A stretch of DNA of 64,000 nucleotides from Novosphingobium sp. 18050 (GTDB lineage: Bacteria; Pseudomonadota; Alphaproteobacteria; Sphingomonadales; Sphingomonadaceae). Positions within the stretch are counted from its first letter, which is position 1. Each line of letters opens with the position of its first letter. Shown here piece by piece: positions 6,760-14,680 of the stretch. The stretch covers positions 1 to 64,000 of the forward strand of contig NZ_CACSJO010000002.1 in the NCBI RefSeq assembly GCF_902706195.1, given 5' to 3'. The notes beneath the pieces were generated by a model. The model was given only the letters and a program-made list of their open reading frames with translations. It did no database searches and was not told the DNA's origin. Both the position numbers and the translations under genes were made by a program.

Positions 6760-8082
6760 TCAGGCAACTCTCACGCGCGGCTCCGAAGCCTTTCCGAGCA
6801 TCAGTTCGGTCAAGGCCCAGACCAGGGCATCGGCCCGGTCCGGCGACCGCCCCGGCCCCTGATACGCCCCGCCGGCGACCAGCCCGCACAGCTCGTCCTC
6901 CAGCGCCGGAAAAGTCCCGGCGTGCCGCACCCGCCCTGCTTCGTAGAGCGCGGCGACCGGCTCTGCGCGGGCGACTTTGCCCCGGATGGCGTGGACCAGT
7001 TTCAGCGGCAGCGACAGCTGCGCCGCTCGCAGAACCGAGCCGACCATCGCGCCGCCCTGATTGGCTTCGGCAACGACGCGGTCGGCGTTCCAGACCTGCG
7101 CGGCGTTCGCTACTGCACGCGCCCAGCGTTCGGGGCTGGCTTTCTCTACCGAAGCGTCGGCGAGAATGTGGGCGGTGCCGTCGGCGGCCAGGCCGGCCAC
7201 CACGATCCCGCAGGCGTCTCCCGAGGCGGAGGCCGGGGGGTCCACGGCCACGACCACGCGGGTCAACTCAGGCGCTGCGTCCCCGCGGCAGGATTCGAGC
7301 AGGGCGCGGGTCCAGAGGGCGCCTTCGATGTCGGCGATCAGTTCTCCGTCGAGTTCCTGACGGCCGAGCAGCGATCTGCCGAAGCTGCGGCGGATGTCGT
7401 TCACGAAGCGCGCGGGCAGGTTGTCGCGGTTGTCTTCGGTGCTGCCTCGGGTGATGACGATATCTTCCGCCGGTTCGGCCATGAGGCGCTGGACAAGGGG
7501 CACGGCGCGCGGGGTGGTAGTGGCCAGTGCGCGTGGGCTTTCGCCCAGGCGCAGGCCGAGCAGGAGGTTGTCCCATGCGCGGGTCGCGCGGGCGGATGCG
7601 TTGTCCCACTTGGCGACTTCGTCGCACCAGGCATGGCTGTGCTGGGGGCCGCGCAGGGTTTCGGGTTCGAGCGCCGAGTAGATCGTAGCCTGCGCGCCGT
7701 TGGGCCATGAGACGCGCCGCAGCGAGGGTTCGAAGCGCGGCCTCTGGGGTTCCGGTCCGACGGAGAGCAGGCCGCTTTCGCCTTCGACCATCACCGCACG
7801 CACTTCGGGCAGGGTGGCGCCGACGAGGGCGATACGGGCATCGGGATCGGCCTTGGCGACGGCGCGCACCCATTCGGCGCCGGCACGGGTCTTGCCGAAG
7901 CCGCGACCGGCCATGATCAGCCAGATGCGCCAGTCTCCGGGCGGAGGGAGCTGCTGCGGGCGGGCCCAGAGCTGCCAGTGGGTGAGCAGTTCGTCGCGTT
8001 CCTTGTCGTTGAAGGACTTCATCTTGCGGCGCCGTTCGGCGGGGGGAAGCGATTCCAGGATCGCCAGATGTTCACTTATCAT
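6760..8082 (-). CDS. Terminase large subunit / DNA packaging ATPase-nuclease (GTA g2)
   Basis: The 440-residue motor protein that packages DNA into proheads. Walker A is IMAGRGFGKTRAGAEW near residue 57; the Walker B aspartate-glutamate pair is in SHAWCDEVAKWD near residue 153. The nuclease half begins VVVAVDPPASASGDACG near residue 270 and ends with SPDRADALVWALTELML, the closing acidic motif of the RNase H-like nuclease. The first residues overlap the small-subunit gene by 11 bases. Length and motifs match GTA-type terminases, which package roughly random host DNA; whether this one does cannot be read from sequence. Confidence 0.95.
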   Translation of the reverse strand: MISEHLAILESLPPAERRRKMKSFNDKERDELLTHWQLWARPQQLPPPGDWRIWLIMAGRGFGKTRAGAEWVRAVAKADPDARIALVGATLPEVRAVMVEGESGLLSVGPEPQRPRFEPSLRRVSWPNGAQATIYSALEPETLRGPQHSHAWCDEVAKWDNASARATRAWDNLLLGLRLGESPRALATTTPRAVPLVQRLMAEPAEDIVITRGSTEDNRDNLPARFVNDIRRSFGRSLLGRQELDGELIADIEGALWTRALLESCRGDAAPELTRVVVAVDPPASASGDACGIVVAGLAADGTAHILADASVEKASPERWARAVANAAQVWNADRVVAEANQGGAMVGSVLRAAQLSLPLKLVHAIRGKVARAEPVAALYEAGRVRHAGTFPALEDELCGLVAGGAYQGPGRSPDRADALVWALTELMLGKASEPRVRVA

Positions 8083-8581
8083 CGGTCACCGGCGCTCCTT
8101 CGGCTGGGGACGGCAGCTGCGGCTGGGGCGCGGCGAGGCGGCGTTCGCGCATCTTTTCGATCTTTGCGTTGATGGCGTCGAGGATGGCGTCGGAATTGCG
8201 GTTGTCGATGACGGCGCGCTGGCGGGCCGCCGTTTCGCGATGGGCGACGAGCAGCCGCAGCGCGGTCGCGTTGTCGAACACGCGGGTGCCGCGTTTGGAG
8301 CCGGGGGCGGGTTTCACTTCGCCTTCGCGCAGGCGGTGGAGCAGGTTCAGTTCCAGCAGGTCATAGCCTTCGCACAGGGCCTCCTGCCATTCGCGGTAGA
8401 ACACCGGGTCGGCGCGGCGCAGTTCGTAGACGCGCGCGGTGTTGGTCCCGGCCTTGCGGGCCGAGGCCGTCACGTTCGAGGTGGCGGCGAGTTCGGCGAG
8501 GAACGGGCCGCGCCAGACGCGCGGAGGTGCGGCTTTCTCGGCGGCAGGCGCGCGCCGACGATCGGGACTCTTGTCCGCCAT
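8072..8581 (-). CDS. Terminase small subunit-like protein (GTA g1-like)
   Basis: A 169-residue protein starting at the ATG at 8581 (MADKSPDRRR). After a basic, disordered N-terminus comes a helix-turn-helix-like region (FLAELAATSNVTASARKAG-x-NTARVYELR) typical of small terminase DNA-binding domains, then DPVFYREWQEALCEGYDLLE, conserved in alphaproteobacterial GTA small terminases. A longer in-frame version to 8689 exists, but its extra residues would overlap the -35/-10 promoter, so the shorter start is favoured. It overlaps the large subunit gene by 11 bases. Confidence 0.8.
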   Translation of the reverse strand: MADKSPDRRRAPAAEKAAPPRVWRGPFLAELAATSNVTASARKAGTNTARVYELRRADPVFYREWQEALCEGYDLLELNLLHRLREGEVKPAPGSKRGTRVFDNATALRLLVAHRETAARQRAVIDNRNSDAILDAINAKIEKMRERRLAAPQPQLPSPAEGAPVTDDK

Positions 8582-8660
8582 CTTGCTGTCCGTTTCGATT
8601 ACTGGGGTGGGAGCGATACCAGGGCCGCCGGAGCGACTCGGTGTTTCGCGATGTTCTTGA

Positions 8661-8689
8661 TATGTACCTAAACAGCGTGACGGTGTCAA
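8661..8689 (-). promoter_or_regulatory. Sigma70-like promoter for the GTA cluster
   Basis: Read on the minus strand: TTGACA (8684-8689), a 17-base spacer, then TACATA (8661-8666). This is a perfect -35 with optimal spacing in an AT-richer patch of the 216-base gap between the terminase gene and yqaA. Transcription would start near 8654, giving a leader of about 70 bases before the small terminase ATG. Confidence 0.65.
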
Positions 8690-8797
8690 CGATAAATAAC
8701 CAAATGGGTTTCCTGACGGGTGAATGCCGCCCCTTGCCGCGATGCAGCGAGGCCACTAAACGGGCCGCGTTGGGGCTTTATGCCTTGGGGGAAATTT

Positions 8798-9436
8798 ATG
8801 CTGCGCCGCCTCTACGACTGGACCATGGCCAAGGCTGCGCACCGCCATGCGGAGTGGTGGCTGGCTGCTTTCGCGTTCATGGAGGCGAGCTTCTTCCCGG
8901 TGCCGCCGCACCCGCTGCTGGGCCTGATGTGCCTGGCCGAACCGAAGAAGGCAGTTCGCTTTGCCGCCTTCGCCACGCTGGGGTCGGTCGCGGGTGGTCT
9001 GCTGGGCTATGCGATCGGGCACTTCGCCTATGCGGCTTTCGGCGAGGCTATGCTGCACGCATTGGGGCTGGCCGAAAGCTTCCCCAAGGCCGCGTGCTAT
9101 CTGCGGGACTACGGTGCCGAGATCATCGTCGTGAAGGGCGCGACGCCGATTCCCTTCAAGCTGCTGACGATCACCGCCGGGTTCATCGGCATGAACCTGT
9201 GGGTCTTCATCGGCGCCTCGATCATCTCACGCTCGATCAGCTTCATGATCGTGGGCGTGCTGTTCCGCCTGTTCGGCGCGCCGATCAAGGCGATGATCGA
9301 CAAGCACCTGGGCAAAGTGACGGTGGCGTTCGTGCTGCTGATCGTCGCCGGTTTCCTCGCCGTTACGATGCTGGGCGGCGGCGGCAACACGACCAGCGAG
9401 AAGTGTGCATCGGCTGTGGCGGCAAAAACCGCCTGA
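8798..9436 (+). CDS. YqaA/DedA-family (VTT domain) inner-membrane protein
   Basis: A 212-residue integral membrane protein. The ATG at 8798 has a GGGGGA ribosome binding site seven bases upstream. It shows the YqaA layout: an N-terminal amphipathic segment, AFAFMEASFFPVPPHPLLG near residue 25, ATLGSVAGGLLGYAIGHF near residue 60 and VVKGATPIPFKLLTITAGF near residue 115, which is the SNARE-associated (VTT) core. DedA/VTT proteins are linked to membrane lipid recycling and proton-coupled functions; the substrate here is unknown. A C-terminal hydrophobic segment is followed by a short polar tail. Confidence 0.85.
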   Translation: MLRRLYDWTMAKAAHRHAEWWLAAFAFMEASFFPVPPHPLLGLMCLAEPKKAVRFAAFATLGSVAGGLLGYAIGHFAYAAFGEAMLHALGLAESFPKAACYLRDYGAEIIVVKGATPIPFKLLTITAGFIGMNLWVFIGASIISRSISFMIVGVLFRLFGAPIKAMIDKHLGKVTVAFVLLIVAGFLAVTMLGGGGNTTSEKCASAVAAKTA

Positions 9437-9471
9437 GCGGCTTTACCCCGCAGGCCTGAGCGCCTTAGCCT

Positions 9472-9500
9472 CTCTCCCGAAAACAAGGATTTCGGGAGAG
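9472..9500 (+). promoter_or_regulatory. Hairpin covering the ribosome binding site of the dioxygenase operon
   Basis: CTCTCCCGAAA (9472-9482) and TTTCGGGAGAG (9490-9500) form a perfect 11-base-pair stem with a seven-base loop. The right arm contains GGGAGAG, the only good ribosome binding site for the ATG at 9509. It also lies 35 bases past the yqaA stop and could act as a weak terminator (TTT follows). Confidence 0.55.
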
Positions 9501-9508
9501 TTTGGGCC

Positions 9509-10468
9509 ATGTCGTCATTCACCACCGCGCCGCTTGAGGACGGTCTTCCCTTCGGCGTGCGCATCGGCGGGCTGACGCTCGGCGCATTGCAGGACAAGTC
9601 CGTCCGCGACGAGATCGACGCCCTGTTCGTGACGCACGGCATGATCGTGTTCGAGGATGTCGAGCAGACCGATGCGATGCAGCTGGCGATCAGCAGCTGC
9701 TTCGGGCCGCTCAAGGAGCATCCGGTGAAAGGCGTGGGCCGCGTGGATGCGGGCCGGATGCCGGGCGTCATCGAAATCCGCAGCCAGCGCGGCCGGGGCG
9801 TCGTCGAGGTCGATGGCAAGCGGCTTTCGCACTGGCTGCCCTGGCATTTCGACCATTGCTACAACGACGAACTCAACCGCGCCGGGGTGCTGCGCTCGGT
9901 CGAGCGGGTGGAGGAGGGCGGGATCACCGGCTTTCTCGACGGCATCGCGCTCTATGCCGCGTTTCCGGAAGACCTGCGCCGGCGGCTCGAGGGGACCGAG
10001 GTCGTCTACACGCTCAGCACCCAGTACGACGAACTCAAGTTCGGCCGCCCTGGGCAGTACCGGATGATCGAGCCCAAGCCGATGCCCGCCGGCTTTGCCG
10101 AACAGGTCGCCGCGATGCCGCGTGCGATCCACCCCTCTGTCTGGACCCGGCCGACCGGAGAGAAAGTGCTCCACGTCTCGTCCTACATGGCGCAGGGATT
10201 TGTCGGCGACGAGACCGCCGAGGGCGACGCGCTGCTCGAAGAGGTGTGCCAGGAGATCAACCGCCTCGGCAAAAGCTGCAGCTACCATCACAAGTGGCGC
10301 GAGAACGACATGGCGATCTGGGACAACTTGCGGATGCTGCACTGCGTATCCGGCAACGATCCCGAGGACGAGCGGCTGATGTACCGCACAACGATCGCCG
10401 GCGATTATGGCTTCGGCCGCTGGGAAAGCGCACCCGGTGCGGCGGTCAGCGTCGACGCGATGGCCTGA
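9509..10468 (+). CDS. TauD/TfdA-family Fe(II)/2-oxoglutarate dioxygenase
   Basis: A 319-residue non-haem iron dioxygenase. The iron-binding HxD is in LPWHFDHCYND (histidine near residue 113), the distal histidine in LRMLHCVSGND near residue 278, and the 2-oxoglutarate arginine in LMYRTTIAGDYG near residue 293. The N-terminus (GLPFGVRIGGLTLG) is typical of TauD/TfdA proteins. It heads a three-gene operon with an alpha/beta hydrolase and a SnoaL-like protein, spaced 3 and 2 bases apart, so its substrate is probably an organic acid, ester or aromatic compound handled by all three. The substrate cannot be named from sequence. Confidence 0.87.
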   Translation: MSSFTTAPLEDGLPFGVRIGGLTLGALQDKSVRDEIDALFVTHGMIVFEDVEQTDAMQLAISSCFGPLKEHPVKGVGRVDAGRMPGVIEIRSQRGRGVVEVDGKRLSHWLPWHFDHCYNDELNRAGVLRSVERVEEGGITGFLDGIALYAAFPEDLRRRLEGTEVVYTLSTQYDELKFGRPGQYRMIEPKPMPAGFAEQVAAMPRAIHPSVWTRPTGEKVLHVSSYMAQGFVGDETAEGDALLEEVCQEINRLGKSCSYHHKWRENDMAIWDNLRMLHCVSGNDPEDERLMYRTTIAGDYGFGRWESAPGAAVSVDAMA

Positions 10469-10471
10469 AAC

Positions 10472-11338
10472 ATGGCGAAGATCGAGGTGAACGGGCTGAC
10501 GCTCGACTATGAACTGCTGGGCGAGGAAGGTGCGCCGCCCCTGGTGCTGACACCGGGTGGGCGCTATCCGCGCGATACGGCCGGCGTGCCCGAACTGGGC
10601 GAGAAACTGGCGCAGGGCGGTTACCGCGTGCTGCTGTGGGACCGGCCGGGCTGCGGTGCCTCGGACATCGCTTTCACCGCGCCCAGCGAATCGGCGATGA
10701 ACTGCGATGCGTTGGTCGGCCTCGTCTCCGCTCTGGGGCTCAAGGATGTGACTCTGGTGGGCGGCTCGGCGGGATCGCGGATCGCGCTGCTGGCGGCGGC
10801 GCAGATGCCGCAGAACGTGCGCAAGGTGGCGATCTGGTGGATCAGCGGCGGGCCGGTCGGGCTGGCGGGCCTTGCGTGGTTCTACTGCGGAGACCAGATC
10901 GCGGCGGCGAGCAAGGGCGGCATGGAGGCGGTGGCGGCGCTCCCGAGCTGGGCCGACCAGATCGCGCGCAATCCGAAAGTCCGCGAGACCCTGCTGGCGC
11001 AGGACGCGGACGCCTATATTGCGGTCATGCAGCGCTGGGCCAAGGCCTTTGCCTATTCGGACGCGTCGCCGGTGCCGGGTCTGGCCGAAGCCGATTTCGC
11101 CCGGTTGACGATGCCCGTCATGACCTTCCGTTCCGGGCATAGCGATATGGCCCACACGCGCGAAACTTCGGAATGGGTGCATCGCCTGCTGCCCAATTCC
11201 ACGCTGTTCGAGCCGCCTTGGGGCGATCAGGAATGGAACTATGTGTCCACTTTCCCCGTCGACACCGCCGCCCGGCGCGGGCGGTTCGAGCGGTGGCCGC
11301 TGATGGCGCCCATGCTGCTCGACTGGCTCAAGGACTGA
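10472..11338 (+). CDS. Alpha/beta-fold hydrolase
   Basis: A 288-residue alpha/beta hydrolase. The oxyanion region is LVLTPGGRYPRD near residue 26, then LLWDRPGCGASD near residue 55 as in haloperoxidase-like and meta-cleavage hydrolases. The nucleophile is the serine of VGGSAGSR near residue 95, a GxSxG elbow. The acid and base are probably the aspartate and histidine of MTFRSGHSDMAH near residue 222 and later residues; the exact histidine is not certain. It is translated almost directly after the dioxygenase (3-base gap), so it probably acts on the product of that enzyme or a related ester. Confidence 0.85.
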   Translation: MAKIEVNGLTLDYELLGEEGAPPLVLTPGGRYPRDTAGVPELGEKLAQGGYRVLLWDRPGCGASDIAFTAPSESAMNCDALVGLVSALGLKDVTLVGGSAGSRIALLAAAQMPQNVRKVAIWWISGGPVGLAGLAWFYCGDQIAAASKGGMEAVAALPSWADQIARNPKVRETLLAQDADAYIAVMQRWAKAFAYSDASPVPGLAEADFARLTMPVMTFRSGHSDMAHTRETSEWVHRLLPNSTLFEPPWGDQEWNYVSTFPVDTAARRGRFERWPLMAPMLLDWLKD

Positions 11339-11340
11339 AG

Positions 11341-11877
11341 ATGGCCATCGATGCGAAGATGGCCGAACTGGTGGAGCGGCACGAAATTCATCAGGTCCTG
11401 CTGCGCTATGCGCGGGGGCTGGACCGGCTCGACAACGAAATGCTCCGTGCCTGCTACTGGGAAGATGCGATCGAGGACCACGGCCATTTCGTCGGCACGC
11501 CCGGCGACTTCGTGACCTGGGCGGACGGCACCACGCTGATGTTCGAGGCGACCCAGCACGCGATCCTCAACCACGTCTGCGATCTGGCCGGCGACGAGGC
11601 CTTCTGCGAGACTTATTATCACTTTTCGGGCGTCACGGCCGAGGGCCCCAACTTCATGTCGACCGGGCGCTATATCGACCATTTCCGCAAGCGCGGTGAT
11701 GAATGGCGCATCGCCAATCGGGTGACGATCGTCGAGGGGACTTACGACGTACCCAAGGCGATGCTCTCGCCCTCGCCGATGACGGCGTATACGGCGGGGG
11801 AGCCCTGCCAGGCCAGCCGTGACCGGACTGACGTGAGCTACCACCGTCCGCCGGTGCCGCGCCGGCCGAAAGGCTAG
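11341..11877 (+). CDS. SnoaL-like / NTF2-fold protein
   Basis: A 178-residue SnoaL_4-type protein starting at the ATG at 11341, two bases after the hydrolase stop. The fold is indicated by the helical start (LVERHEIHQVLLRYARGLDR), the acidic pocket motif LRACYWEDAIEDHGHF and the strand FRKRGDEWRIANRV. Members act as dehydratases, isomerases or hydroxylases on cyclic compounds, for example scytalone dehydratase and SnoaL, or as small subunits of ring-hydroxylating systems. The operon context suggests catabolism of a ring or ether-containing compound. The C-terminus is proline-rich and probably disordered. Confidence 0.82.
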   Translation: MAIDAKMAELVERHEIHQVLLRYARGLDRLDNEMLRACYWEDAIEDHGHFVGTPGDFVTWADGTTLMFEATQHAILNHVCDLAGDEAFCETYYHFSGVTAEGPNFMSTGRYIDHFRKRGDEWRIANRVTIVEGTYDVPKAMLSPSPMTAYTAGEPCQASRDRTDVSYHRPPVPRRPKG

Positions 11878-11999
11878 GAACCCCGCCTGCACAAGCACTT
11901 GACTGGTATTATCGATATGGCATCCTCATGGCGCTGCACCGCAACAATGGGGCAGGTTGCCCCATTCGCCCTTCGAGCCGCGGTGCCGGAAGGAGGACT

Positions 12000-12320
12000 A
12001 TGGCTGGTCGACCGGAAGCATCACCGATCCAGGGCTCTGTGCACAATGTGCAAAGTTCGCCCGATTTCCTCAGGCAGCTCGCAGGCTACGGCCTGACCAC
12101 GATCGAGGTGCATTACTTCCTGCCCGACCATCCCCGACTGCTGCAGCTTTTCGCGTTCCAGCAATACGACGTCGCCCCGCGCTTTCCGGTGCTGCGCGGT
12201 TTCCTCGAATTCTGGGGCCGCGAGATCGAGGGACCGCTGCATTCGGTGCGGATCGCCCACAATCACCTGATCGGGCCGCAGGAATGGCGCGCGGTGGACG
12301 GGATCATCTCGATCCACTGA
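12000..12320 (+). CDS. usg: Usg family protein
   Basis: A 106-residue cytosolic protein of the alphaproteobacterial Usg family, originally noted near tryptophan genes and of unknown role. The ATG at 12000 is preceded by a strong GGAAGGAGG ribosome binding site. Conserved blocks are SSPDFLRQLAGYGLTTIE, a HYFLPDHPRLLQLFAFQQYD stretch and the ending REIEGPLHSVRIAHNHLIGP. The protein sits alone between the SnoaL operon and an FMN reductase with gaps of over 100 bases on both sides, so it is probably transcribed on its own. Confidence 0.85.
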   Translation: MAGRPEASPIQGSVHNVQSSPDFLRQLAGYGLTTIEVHYFLPDHPRLLQLFAFQQYDVAPRFPVLRGFLEFWGREIEGPLHSVRIAHNHLIGPQEWRAVDGIISIH

Positions 12321-12454
12321 GTGTTTGGCTTGGGGACGGGCGGTGTCCGTCTCCATTGTCATGAACGCGTCAAACCGCTTGGTAGTATACTTCCGTTCGC
12401 CGGCAATCGCGTCATGTTGCCGGCACCGCGCCGCCTTTTTCCAAAGGAATTGCC

Positions 12455-13003
12455 ATGTCCAAGATCGCCGTCGTCGTCGGCAGCCTTCGCGCCGAATCGT
12501 TCAACCGCCAGGTCGCCGAGGCGCTGACCCGCCTGCCGGCGGCGCAAACGCACGAGTTCACTTTCGCCGATATCGGCTCGCTGCCGCTCTACGATCAGGA
12601 CGATGACGGGGGACAGGCGGACAGCGTCAAGGCGCTCAAGGCGCTGGTGTCCGGCTCGGACGGCGTGTTGTTCGTGACGGCGGAGTACAACCGCTCGATC
12701 CCGGGCGTGCTCAAGAACGCCATCGACCATGCCTCGCGGCCTTATGGGCAGAACGCCTGGGCCGGGAAGCCGGCCGGCGTCATCGGTGTGTCGGTGGGCG
12801 CGATCGGCACGGCACTGTCGCAGCAGCACCTTCGTAACGTGCTGGCCTACCTCGACATGCCGACGCTGGGCGCGCCCGAGGCATTCCTGCAGTGGAAGGA
12901 CGGCCTGCTGAACCCCGATGGCACCGTGGGCGAGGCTTCGGCGACGTTCCTCGGCGGCTGGATGGAAGCATTCCTGAAGCTGGTCGAGACGCACGGAGGT
13001 TAA
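12455..13003 (+). CDS. NADPH-dependent FMN reductase (azo/chromate reductase-like)
   Basis: A 182-residue flavodoxin-fold reductase. The flavin phosphate loop is VVVGSLRAESFNRQVAEAL near residue 6, followed by LPLYDQDDD near residue 45 and the conserved VTAEYNRSIPGVLKNAIDH near residue 74, which binds FMN. GKPAGVIGVSVGAIGT near residue 104 completes the family pattern. Members reduce quinones, azo dyes or chromate with NAD(P)H via FMN, often in oxidative-stress defence. AAAGGA lies seven bases before the ATG. A strong hairpin follows the stop codon. Confidence 0.88.
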   Translation: MSKIAVVVGSLRAESFNRQVAEALTRLPAAQTHEFTFADIGSLPLYDQDDDGGQADSVKALKALVSGSDGVLFVTAEYNRSIPGVLKNAIDHASRPYGQNAWAGKPAGVIGVSVGAIGTALSQQHLRNVLAYLDMPTLGAPEAFLQWKDGLLNPDGTVGEASATFLGGWMEAFLKLVETHGG

Positions 13004-13008
13004 GCGGA

Positions 13009-13045
13009 GCCGAGCCCGGCCCCGTACATAGGGGCCGGGCTCGGC
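13009..13045. terminator. Bidirectional hairpin between convergent genes
   Basis: A perfect 15-base-pair stem (GCCGAGCCCGGCCCC, loop GTACATA, GGGGCCGGGCTCGGC) between the FMN reductase (plus strand) and the beta-propeller lipoprotein (minus strand). No T-run follows on either strand, so it may need help from Rho. Confidence 0.7.
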
Positions 13046-13072
13046 GCTGCACCGCATCCTGACGATGCGCGG

Positions 13073-14533
13073 TCAGCTGACCCGGAACAGTTCGCCGTCG
13101 CTGTCCAGGATGTAGAGTGCGCCGTTGGCGTCGACCGCCATGCCCACCGGATGGTCGATCGTGCCTGCGTCGGGCTTGAAGTCCTCGTTGCGTATTTCGA
13201 GCGCAGCGGCTGCCGGAGTGCCGCCATTGTCGAATTTCGACAGGGGAATGGACCAGATGTGGCCATCCTTGTCGGCAAAGACGTAGTGGTTAGCGATGCC
13301 CGAGATATAGCCGGTATACGCCAGCCCGCCGATGATGCCGCGGCTCTGCCGCTTTTCCGAGCCGAGGGGGACGACCAGCGAGGGTTTGACCAGTCCGGCA
13401 AGCCCCGCGCCGCCCGCGTTCTTCTCGAGCGTTCCCTCGAAGAAGGGCCAGCCGAAGTTGAGGTCTTTCAGCGCAGCGGTGAGCGACAGCTCATCGAAGG
13501 TGCTGCCGCCGCGATCCGAAACGGCCAACCGGGCGCCGGGGAACGTGGTGACACCAACAGGTTCGCGAAGGCCCACGCCGACCAGATCCTTCTGGAAGAG
13601 GTCAATCGGAACGCTGGCGCCGGAATAGGGGTCGGGATCGAGTATATAGCGGTATATCTTTCCGTACTTGTTGTAGAAACCGAGGGCCTGTGCGCGGGTG
13701 CCGTCGGGATCGCCTATCGCGATATAGGCGGCGCCGTCTGGTCCGGTGCCGATGGCGAGGTTTGCTCCGTCCGACGTGTCGACGAGGTTCCCGGAGATCG
13801 GAGTCGTCAAGCAACCGATACAATAGACCGAGGCCTGGTTGCTGACCTGGGTAAGGACGTAGAGCGCCTGTTGCGAGCCATTGCCCCGGGCACGGGCGAG
13901 GCCGAGCATCGTCAGTCCGGGAAAGGGGCGTCCGACACTGTCCATGAGGACGTGAAGCTGCGAGGACGAACCAGTCTTGCCATCGATCCTGAGGATCGTA
14001 TTCGCCTTTAGTGCAATTGCGATGTCGGCGCCGTTGCCGAGGCCGACGATCCCGACCGGATCGACCAGGCCGGTGGCAATCCGTGTGACCGAGATGCCCT
14101 CGCGGTCGTTGGTGACGGTAACCGACACGCCGAGCGTAGTGCTCAGCTTGCCGTCGCTTGCCTGAAGGGTAACCTGGTAGACGTTGTCACCGTCGACATC
14201 GGTCGGCAGGTCGTAGTTCGGGGGAGAGACGAAGTTCAATGCACCCGCGGATGAGATCGTGAAAGCCGATGCATCGGCGCCGCCGGAGATCGAATAGATG
14301 ATGGTATCGCGCTGCGCGTCGGAGGCGGTCGCCTGATAGGCTATGGTCGTCGCGTTCTCCGCGATCGAGACCTGATTTGCCGAGGTGAAGGACGGCGCGG
14401 TATTGGCAGTTGTACCGCCGTTTCCGCCTCCGCTTTCCCCACCACCGCAGCCGGCGATAGCAAGTGCAAACATCGAAATCGCGGCTCGCGATATGCCGCG
14501 ACGCACCGCGTAGCGGGTCGTGTGGATCTTCAT
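13073..14533 (-). CDS. Lipoprotein with cadherin-like domain and beta-propeller (glucose/sorbosone dehydrogenase-like)
   Basis: A 486-residue exported lipoprotein. Residues 1-28 form a lipoprotein signal with lipobox AIAGC, followed by a glycine-rich linker. Residues 45-135 look like a cadherin or Ig-type repeat (FTSANQVSIAENATT, then a DVDGDNVYQVTLQASDG motif). From about residue 150 to the end runs a beta-propeller with repeats such as GLVDPVGIVGLGNGADI and DLVGVGLREPVGV, resembling the sorbosone dehydrogenase family, and an aspartate-rich loop that could bind calcium. Enzyme activity is not provable; a surface sensor or adhesin is possible. Confidence 0.75.
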   Translation of the reverse strand: MKIHTTRYAVRRGISRAAISMFALAIAGCGGGESGGGNGGTTANTAPSFTSANQVSIAENATTIAYQATASDAQRDTIIYSISGGADASAFTISSAGALNFVSPPNYDLPTDVDGDNVYQVTLQASDGKLSTTLGVSVTVTNDREGISVTRIATGLVDPVGIVGLGNGADIAIALKANTILRIDGKTGSSSQLHVLMDSVGRPFPGLTMLGLARARGNGSQQALYVLTQVSNQASVYCIGCLTTPISGNLVDTSDGANLAIGTGPDGAAYIAIGDPDGTRAQALGFYNKYGKIYRYILDPDPYSGASVPIDLFQKDLVGVGLREPVGVTTFPGARLAVSDRGGSTFDELSLTAALKDLNFGWPFFEGTLEKNAGGAGLAGLVKPSLVVPLGSEKRQSRGIIGGLAYTGYISGIANHYVFADKDGHIWSIPLSKFDNGGTPAAAALEIRNEDFKPDAGTIDHPVGMAVDANGALYILDSDGELFRVS

Positions 14534-14628
14534 TGTGTAATTGCCCCCGAATTCAACTTGGTTTCAATCCTATAGAATTGAATAATAAGCACAAGTTTCA
14601 GTCGAACGACCTGCGGATTACAAAAATG

Positions 14629-14656
14629 AAAGGCGCGCCGGTGACGGCGCGCCTTT
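14629..14656. terminator. Rho-independent terminator after spt
   Basis: AAAGGCGCGCCG (14629-14640), loop GTGA, CGGCGCGCCTTT (14645-14656): a 12-base-pair stem. On the plus strand five T residues end the arm; on the minus strand ATTTTTG follows after a short gap. It lies 25 bases past the spt stop, in the 147-base AT-richer gap before the lipoprotein gene. Confidence 0.8.
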
Positions 14657-14680
14657 TTAGATGCCGTGCATTCCGGGAAA

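Noticed and set aside
11899-11927. TTGACT with downstream ATCCTC as a promoter of usg
   Set aside because: The -10 match is poor at the right spacing, so I could not support it as a feature.
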